Assembly (NCBI GenBank): GCA_002688315.1
Contig: NZCN01000002.1
Coordinates: 102,979 to 155,573 of the forward strand
Direction: 5' to 3'
From: Candidatus Woesearchaeota archaeon
GTDB lineage: Archaea > Nanobdellota > Nanobdellia > Woesearchaeales > UBA10216
DNA: 52,595 nt
In this document: positions 47,751 through 52,595 of the stretch, piece after piece
Layout of the letters: each line of letters opens with the position of its first letter
Numbering within the stretch: the stretch's first letter is position 1
Notes under the pieces: generated by a model
The model's input: only the letters and a program-made list of their open reading frames with translations
Database searches by the model: none
What the model was told of the DNA's origin: nothing
Made by a program: the position numbers and the translations under genes

Positions 47751-48296
47751 TTAATTGCTTTCTGTTTTTTTAGAAACAGGTTTTTCCTTATTGATTTTTA
47801 TCGTGAATCCGCATGGCATTTTTTTGGTTGCTCTCTGCAGGGCTTTTCTTGCTATTTCAAGATTAGCTTCGTTTACTGTTACTGTAAACAATTTTTCTCC
47901 TTTTTTAAGCTGAAGCGCAACTCCTATTGGCTTTCCGAAGCTTTGTTTCATTCCTGTGCTTACACGGTCTGCTCCTGCGCCTGCTGCTAATGGGTTTTCT
48001 CTCAGAATGTGGTATGGGTATTTTCTTATTCTGAAAAAGAATTTTCCAGGAACGTTTTTCTCAAGCCATCGTAGGCTGGTCATTCTTGCTGATTCTATTG
48101 CTTCCTGTCTTATCTGTACAGATGCTTTTGAAACCAAATCTAGGGAGTATTTTCGTTTTCTTTCCTCTCCCATGTTAAATCTTACGATTTTTCTAGCAGG
48201 GGTAATTCTAATGAATGACTTTTTTCTGAATTTCGAAATCCTCGTATAGGGCCTTTCAATGCGTATGTAAGCCCTTGATCTTCTCATCTTTGGCAT
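47751..48296 (-). CDS. rpl10e: Ribosomal protein L10e (uL16)
   Basis: The product is 181 aa, a normal length for archaeal L10e. Key segments: RPYTRISKFRKKSFIRITPA at the start, IRKYPYHILRENPLAAGAGADRVSTGMKQSFGKPIG in the centre (the loop at the peptidyl-transferase approach), and the C-terminal KALQRATKKMPCGFTIKI. It belongs in the large subunit near the A-site tRNA. It leads an operon of three small unknown genes and is divergent from RibL. Confidence 0.97.
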   Translation of the reverse strand: MPKMRRSRAYIRIERPYTRISKFRKKSFIRITPARKIVRFNMGEERKRKYSLDLVSKASVQIRQEAIESARMTSLRWLEKNVPGKFFFRIRKYPYHILRENPLAAGAGADRVSTGMKQSFGKPIGVALQLKKGEKLFTVTVNEANLEIARKALQRATKKMPCGFTIKINKEKPVSKKTESN

Positions 48297-48388
48297 AATA
48301 TACTGGCATTTGGAAACAGTTTAAAAATGTAACGCTTTTGCTGTTTCTACTAAAACTATTTAATACAGTATAAACCTGTTTTTTGACT

Positions 48389-48799
48389 ATGAAAAAAGTA
48401 ATGTGTTTCGGCACTTTTGATGTGTTGCATAAAGGACATGAATTTTACTTAAGAGAAGCTAAGAAATTAGGAGACTTTTTAGTAGTTGTAGTGGCTTTAG
48501 ACTCTACTGTTTCTGAAGTTAAGAATAAGCTTCCTAACAACAACCAAGACACTAGACTTAAGAATTTGCAGCAGTTAAATATAGCAGATAAAGTAATCTT
48601 CGGCAATCCTGGAGATAAATTAAAAATTGTAGAGGATGAAAAGCCAGACATTATCTGCTTTGGCTACGATCAAAACTCGTTCACAAAAGACGCTAAGGAA
48701 AAACTGCAACAGCGAGGATTAACTATTGAGATAGTAAGACTTGAAGCTTATCATCCAGATAAGTATAAGAGTTCTTTAATTAGAGAGTCTTCTGATTAG
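48389..48799 (+). CDS. ribL: FAD synthase RibL-like nucleotidyltransferase
   Basis: The product is 136 aa from ATG 48389; TTG 48383 is less likely. The nucleotidyl-transfer motif is GTFDVLHKGH (residues 8-17; H14 and H17), followed by LGDFLVVVVALD and a FGYDQN segment. This combination matches the archaeal RibL group, which adenylates FMN to FAD, rather than glycerol-3-phosphate cytidylyltransferase (RTEGISTT-type motif absent; the matching tail is YKSSLIRE). Its last 20 bases overlap the convergent Nudix gene. Confidence 0.86.
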   Translation: MKKVMCFGTFDVLHKGHEFYLREAKKLGDFLVVVVALDSTVSEVKNKLPNNNQDTRLKNLQQLNIADKVIFGNPGDKLKIVEDEKPDIICFGYDQNSFTKDAKEKLQQRGLTIEIVRLEAYHPDKYKSSLIRESSD

Positions 48800-49211
48800 C
48801 GTACTTTTTAACAAACTTATCAGCTTTTTTCAGCAAGTTTTTTGCTGTTTTGAAGGTGGCTTGCTTAGCAGCTTTATCAAACTCCAGCCATTTGTATTTT
48901 TCGTGTTCAGAACTCAGTTTTATTTCTTCAGTTTCTGTTTCAGCAAGAAGAAAAACAACTTCTTTTGCAATTTTTTTTCCGTTTTTAGTGTAAAAGTAGC
49001 TTATTCTTTCCCTAAAGCCAGGGATAATCTTCAGGTCAATAAGTCCTGCTTCTTCTTCGGCTTCCCTTACTAATGTTTCCTCTTCTTCCTCACCAGTTTC
49101 AATATTACCTTTCACATAATCCCAATGTCCTGCTCCATAAAGTAATAAAAGGTATTTTATTCTGCTGTTTTCTTTCCTGTATATTATAGCTCCTGCAGAC
49201 TTTTCTTGCAT
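48780..49211 (-). CDS. Nudix hydrolase (Ap4A-hydrolase-like)
   Basis: The product is 143 aa. The complete Nudix box runs from G35 to L57: G35-x5-E41-x7-R49-E50-x-x-E53-E54-x-G56. The substrate loop HWDYVKG ahead of it is typical of asymmetric Ap4A hydrolases. It should cleave dinucleoside polyphosphates or other NDP-X compounds and keep the cytosol clean. It converges with ribL by a 20-base overlap. Confidence 0.92.
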   Translation of the reverse strand: MQEKSAGAIIYRKENSRIKYLLLLYGAGHWDYVKGNIETGEEEEETLVREAEEEAGLIDLKIIPGFRERISYFYTKNGKKIAKEVVFLLAETETEEIKLSSEHEKYKWLEFDKAAKQATFKTAKNLLKKADKFVKKYANQKTL

Positions 49212-49249
49212 ACGTTTTGTATAGATTTTTTAGCTTAAAAAGTTAATTG

Positions 49250-49636
49250 TTAGAACACAGCGCGAGGCATTACTATTTGAGTAACAGTATATTGTGCATT
49301 TAAAGCAGCGTCTGACACATAGTACCTAGTTTTTCTTTTTTCCACTAATCCTTTTCTTTGCAAATCATCAATGAATGCCCGTTTTTCATCTGAAGGAATT
49401 GGTGTTGTTTTAATCATGTCTAGCCATTTATAAGGTATACCTATTCTTGGAATATTTGCCAGAAATCTTGCTTCACTCACTCCTATCTCAACAGTATTCT
49501 CAAGTCTTTTTCCTTGAATTTTCACCATGCCGCCGAATTCCATCAAGTTAAGAAAACCTGGAAGAGAGTCGTAACTAACTGGTTCTATCTCTACTTGCGA
49601 ACTCTCTGCAAAACCGCTCATTGGTGCAAATGGCAT
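49250..49636 (-). CDS. Hypothetical protein, unknown
   Basis: The product is 128 aa with no recognised family. It has no signal peptide. The central part reads NIPRIGIPYKWLDMIKTTPIPSDEKRAFIDDLQRKGLVEKRKTRYYVSDA, which could be a winged-helix-like module (helix, turn, helix, then the RKTRYYV wing). The gene lies 38 bases ahead of the Nudix gene on the same strand. Codon use looks like its neighbours. A transcription-related role is only a guess. Confidence 0.6.
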   Translation of the reverse strand: MPFAPMSGFAESSQVEIEPVSYDSLPGFLNLMEFGGMVKIQGKRLENTVEIGVSEARFLANIPRIGIPYKWLDMIKTTPIPSDEKRAFIDDLQRKGLVEKRKTRYYVSDAALNAQYTVTQIVMPRAVF

Positions 49637-49721
49637 GTAAAAAGGTACTAGAATTTGATTTATTAAGCTTTCTGTAGCGGCAAACCATAACTTTAAATAA
49701 CTCCTTTTTTAGTTAGTTTTC

Positions 49722-50570
49722 ATGACTGAAATTACTCTTGGTGGGCAGGCTGTTATTGAAGGGGTGCTGATGCGCACTAAAACACATTACGCAATAGCTG
49801 TTAGAGATGACAAAGGCAAGATTATTGTTAAGAAAGAGCCGATTAATACGTCTTCTGAAAAATTTAAGATTTTAAAGCTTCCGTTTCTTCGTGGTGTTCT
49901 TGCATTGTATGATACGTTAATTCTTGGATTTAAGGCATTGATTTATTCTGCTCACATTTCTGCCGGAGAAAAAGAACGATTGAGTAAAAAAGAAATGGCA
50001 ATTGCAATATTTTTATCAGTTATTTTAGCTGTAACTATCTTCATAGCTCTGCCTTTTTTCTTTGCTTCGCTTGCAACCAAAGAAAATTTGCTGTTCAATC
50101 TTATTGATGGTGTATTAAGGCTGGTTGCTCTTTTCGGCTATCTTATAATCATCTCTTTGTTTAAGGATGTTAGAAGGCTTTTCGAGTATCACGGCGCTGA
50201 ACACATGACTATTCACGCTTATGAGCATAAAAAAGAGCTAAGCTTTAAAAAAATTGAAAAGTATAAGACAATGCATCCAAGATGCGGAACAAGCTTCTTG
50301 TTAATAGTTGTGGTATTGAGTGTTATTGTTTTTTCTGTAATCACAGCTGATAACTTTTTAGTTAAGTTTCTTTCCCGTCTCATGCTTTTGCCTGTAATAG
50401 CCGGTCTTTCTTATGAAATTCTGAAATTCAGCGCTAAGAATATTGACAGTTACTTTGTCAAACCGCTTACTTTTCCTGGAATATGGCTTCAGTACATAAC
50501 AACAAAGCGCCCTGATAAAAAGCAAATAGAAGTCGCTGTTGCTGCTTTAAAAGCTCTTGTTAAGAATTAA
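49722..50570 (+). CDS. DUF1385 family membrane protein
   Basis: The product is 282 aa. It opens with GGQAVIEGVLMRTKTHYAIAVRD, then LPFLRGVLALYDTLILGFKAL, and carries RRLFEYHGAEHMTIHAYE, the most conserved DUF1385 block with two histidines, and LKFSAKNIDSY. Four to five membrane helices are visible. In bacteria this family often sits beside release-factor genes; the function is unknown. A TATA box at about 49690-49700 gives a leaderless transcript. The stop shares TTAA with the convergent zinc-ribbon gene. Confidence 0.92.
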   Translation: MTEITLGGQAVIEGVLMRTKTHYAIAVRDDKGKIIVKKEPINTSSEKFKILKLPFLRGVLALYDTLILGFKALIYSAHISAGEKERLSKKEMAIAIFLSVILAVTIFIALPFFFASLATKENLLFNLIDGVLRLVALFGYLIIISLFKDVRRLFEYHGAEHMTIHAYEHKKELSFKKIEKYKTMHPRCGTSFLLIVVVLSVIVFSVITADNFLVKFLSRLMLLPVIAGLSYEILKFSAKNIDSYFVKPLTFPGIWLQYITTKRPDKKQIEVAVAALKALVKN

Positions 50571-50752
50571 TTTTGCCTTTCTTCCCTTTCCTGGACGTCT
50601 GAGCTTACTTCTTCGAGATAGTCCTGCGCGCTTTTTACCTGCTCTAATGTTTCAGGCTTATTGCAGTAAGGGCAGTTTTTAGGAACCTTTTCAGCAGATT
50701 TAGGGCTAAACCTGTATTTGCAGTTATTGCACTGATAACCTTGGCTTTCCAT
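50567..50752 (-). CDS. Small zinc-ribbon protein, unknown
   Basis: The product is 61 aa. C8/C11 (CNNC) and C27/C30 (CPYC) form one zinc site of rubredoxin-like type (YQCNNCKYRF, then NCPYCNK). The C-terminal 30 residues are acidic and helical. It lies downstream of L15e by 45 bases on the same strand. A link to translation is possible, but its function is unknown. Confidence 0.8.
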   Translation of the reverse strand: MESQGYQCNNCKYRFSPKSAEKVPKNCPYCNKPETLEQVKSAQDYLEEVSSDVQEREERQN

Positions 50753-50797
50753 TGCATTTAGTGCCTTTTTAAATTATAAAAAAGTTGTGTTAAAGAA

Positions 50798-51397
50798 TCA
50801 GTATCCGTAACTTCGTCTCTGTTTCTTGTACTTTCTTTTTACGTTTGCTGTTCTGCTTGGTCTCATCTTTTCAGCGCCTTTGCCTTTGTAACGCAGCCCT
50901 CTGCTTTTTCTTCCTGCAGATGTTAAGCCTCGAAGAACTCTTGCTTTCTTTCTCATAATCCAGCTGAGATTTTTGTCAGCAGCTATTTCAGGAATGCTGC
51001 GGTCAACAAGTATTACTTCATGCCAATAGTGTCTTCCGTCTTGCCCTAAATAATAAGAATTCAGAACTTCCATGTTAGGATATTTGCTTGCAGCTCTTTC
51101 CTCGCTAACTGCACGGTAATTCTTGTCTAGTATTTTTACCTGCCTGGCGTGCTTGCTTCTTCTTCCGCCTTTTATGTCCGGTCTTTTTCTGCCGCCTCTG
51201 TCTACTCTTTGTCTTACAATTATGATTCCTGATTTTGCTTTGTAACCTAAACTTCTGGCTCTGTCAAGTCTTGTTGGCTTTTCAACTCTTACAGTTACCG
51301 GCTCTTTTCTCCACTGGATTCTTCTTTCTCTATCTATGTTAGTGGATTCTTTTGTCGGCTTTTTCCAGAGATTCCCTAAGTGTTTATATAAGCCCAT
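50798..51397 (-). CDS. rpl15e: Ribosomal protein L15e
   Basis: The product is 199 aa, the full length of archaeal L15e. It starts MGLYKHLGNLWKKP and has RARSLGYKAKSGIIIVRQRV, GGRRSKHARQVKIL and NSYYLGQDGRHYWHEVILVD, with the basic C-terminus LTSAGRKSRGLRYKGKGAEK and a YKKQRRSYGY end. It is part of the large subunit. A TATA-like gcttataaaag (about 51421-51431) on the minus strand serves it. Confidence 0.97.
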   Translation of the reverse strand: MGLYKHLGNLWKKPTKESTNIDRERRIQWRKEPVTVRVEKPTRLDRARSLGYKAKSGIIIVRQRVDRGGRKRPDIKGGRRSKHARQVKILDKNYRAVSEERAASKYPNMEVLNSYYLGQDGRHYWHEVILVDRSIPEIAADKNLSWIMRKKARVLRGLTSAGRKSRGLRYKGKGAEKMRPSRTANVKRKYKKQRRSYGY

Positions 51398-51470
51398 GTT
51401 AGTCGTGAGAACTTTGGCGCTTTTATAAGCTTTGTTATTTTAAGAACGTTAATTTGTTTCAGCACAATAT

Positions 51471-51480
51471 TTTTATATTA
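51471..51480 (+). promoter_or_regulatory. TATA box of the isomerase gene in a divergent promoter region
   Basis: ttttatatta is centred 25 bases before ATG 51500, giving a leaderless transcript. The 102-base gap to L15e also holds the minus-strand TATA box near 51426, so the two promoters sit back to back. Confidence 0.6.
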
Positions 51481-51499
51481 TCTGACATTCCTTTTTTCT

Positions 51500-52489
51500 A
51501 TGCAAGCAGAGTCTTATCTTGAGATTGTCAAGAATCTTGCCGGTCAGCTGGAAGAAGCGTCTTCTTTTGAGGTAAGCAAACTTCCTGTAGGGCATTTCAA
51601 TAAAATAGTTGTAAGTGGAATGGGCGGCAGTTCTATTGTTGGAGGCATTTTGCGCGCTTATCTGCATGAGAAATGCAAAATACCGCTTTTTTTAAGCAGA
51701 GGTTATTCACTGCCTGCGTTTGTTGACCGCAATACCCTTATATTTTCAATTTCTTATTCAGGAAATACAGAAGAAACTTTGAATATGCTTAAGCACGCAT
51801 TCCGTAAAGGCGCTGCTTTGGTTGGAGTTACTTCAGGCGGCAAGCTTTTGCAGAAATTTATAGAGCAAAATTTGCCTTACATTAAGATTCCTGGTGGTTT
51901 GCAACCAAGAGCGACTTTGGCTTATCAGATAGTGCCTATTCTTAAAGTTTTAAACAAGTTAAATATTATTCCTGACAGTTCTTCTGATATTAAGAAAACA
52001 GTTGCTGCACTCAAAAACACAAAATATGAGGAAAGCGCCAAATCACTTGCTGGAAAGCTTATTGGAAAGATTCCTTTAATCTACGCGTCTGACCAGTTTT
52101 TTTCAGTTGCTTACCGCTGGAAAACCCAGTTTAATGAAAACTCAAAGATTCATGCTTTTACTCATTATTTTCCAGAGCTTAATCATAATGAACTTGTTGG
52201 ATTTACTAATATAAATGCAAACTACCATATTATAATGCTGGAAGACGAGTCTGATCATCCAAGAATTAAAGCAAGGATGAGGTTAACTCGTGAAATGATA
52301 TCTAAGAAAGATGTTCCTACAACACATATTGTTATTAAGGGAGATAATGTTCTTACACGGCTTTTCTCAGCTATTCATATAGGGGATTTGACAACAGTTT
52401 ATCTTGCGCTTTTTACAAACACAGACCCAGAACAAGTCGAGCTACTGACTACTTTAAAAGAGCGGCTTGGCAAAGTCCCTCATCTTTGA
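51500..52489 (+). CDS. Bifunctional phosphoglucose/phosphomannose isomerase
   Basis: The product is 329 aa, the usual length of the archaeal SIS-type enzyme. The first SIS loop is SGMGGSSIVGG, the second SYSGNTEETL, and the catalytic Glu/His region is FPELNHNELVGF. It interconverts glucose-6-phosphate, fructose-6-phosphate and mannose-6-phosphate, feeding glycolysis and the mannose used in surface glycans. It is divergent from L15e; a cut reading frame follows eight bases later. Confidence 0.94.
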   Translation: MQAESYLEIVKNLAGQLEEASSFEVSKLPVGHFNKIVVSGMGGSSIVGGILRAYLHEKCKIPLFLSRGYSLPAFVDRNTLIFSISYSGNTEETLNMLKHAFRKGAALVGVTSGGKLLQKFIEQNLPYIKIPGGLQPRATLAYQIVPILKVLNKLNIIPDSSSDIKKTVAALKNTKYEESAKSLAGKLIGKIPLIYASDQFFSVAYRWKTQFNENSKIHAFTHYFPELNHNELVGFTNINANYHIIMLEDESDHPRIKARMRLTREMISKKDVPTTHIVIKGDNVLTRLFSAIHIGDLTTVYLALFTNTDPEQVELLTTLKERLGKVPHL

Positions 52490-52497
52490 TAACTCAA

Positions 52498-52595
52498 ATG
52501 ACAACTCCAACTGCAGAACCATTAAACACAGGACGTATGCCTAATACAATAGGTACTTATGCTGATTTTGAAGGACTTCTTGCGCGAATTTACGT
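52498..52595 (+). CDS. Start of a cut gene, unknown
   Basis: A reading frame opens at ATG 52498 and continues without stop for 32 codons to the window edge. It begins MTTPTAEPLN and has no recognised motif in the visible part. No Shine-Dalgarno site is obvious, but it starts eight bases after the isomerase stop, so it may be cotranscribed. It could be a real gene or chance; the length seen is too short to tell. Confidence 0.45.
   Translation, partial: MTTPTAEPLNTGRMPNTIGTYADFEGLLARIY

Noticed and set aside
30822-52489. Possible link between the two SIS proteins (30822 and 51500) as one pathway
   Set aside because: They are 20 kb apart, differ in catalytic motifs and share no neighbouring pathway genes.

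Overview
The window reads as a piece of a low-GC archaeal chromosome, most likely a DPANN archaeon of the Woesearchaeota/Pacearchaeota type. The evidence is archaeal-type information genes (aIF5A, aEF-1beta, ribosomal proteins L10e/uL16, L15e and L40e, a family B DNA polymerase, NucS, endonuclease Q, NurA, RtcA, an intron-containing tRNA-Trp), archaeal TATA boxes placed 25-30 bases before start codons so that many transcripts should be leaderless, and surface proteins of archaeal type. The taxon is inferred from gene content only. There is no rRNA, CRISPR array or insertion sequence. Genes are packed very tightly and no gene-free stretch exceeds 300 bases.

Layout. 1-3626: a cut SGNH hydrolase, a methyltransferase, a GT4 glycosyltransferase and an amino-acid permease. 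3709-5289: tRNA-Trp with a 38-base intron, an AlkD-like repair protein, a small cysteine-rich anchored protein and a DUF192 protein. 5443-17113: a same-strand block of five exported proteins. They are a giant Ig-like sequon-rich glycoprotein, an unanchored protein with a duplicated tail motif, a membrane-anchored partner translated right after it, a subtilase, and an Fn3 protein. Three of the five share a Gly/Ser linker followed by a PGF-pre-PGF-like domain. 17120-25073: phosphoesterase, VWA/MoxR pair, PEBP lipoprotein, DUF460-like protein, CorA, FNR-like reductase, RtcA and a DUF5752-like coiled-coil protein. 25208-30797: translation genes (zinc ribbon/aEF-1beta, aIF5A, L40e), a site-2 protease, a Doc-RHH toxin-antitoxin pair with a perfect operator palindrome, TrmJ, a regulator and DUF5679.

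30822-44379 is a metabolic and genome-maintenance stretch: SIS protein, CapA-like phosphatase, NucS, NurA, DUF1461, a YkgJ-like cysteine cluster, endonuclease Q, an M23-like lipoprotein, a cation/Ca2+ exchanger, an SDR, a membrane protein, FolC and PolB. NucS, EndoQ and PolB all end in PCNA-binding (PIP) motifs, so they look like clients of one clamp. 44424-52595: small winged-helix and unknown genes, a NYN RNase, YbjQ, an L10e operon, RibL, Nudix, DUF1385, L15e, phosphoglucose/phosphomannose isomerase, and the first codons of a cut gene.

The features most worth a second look are the surface-protein block (a possible two-protein anchoring device), the Doc-RHH pair, the tRNA-Trp intron, and the many convergent genes whose stop codons are fused into one four-base palindrome.
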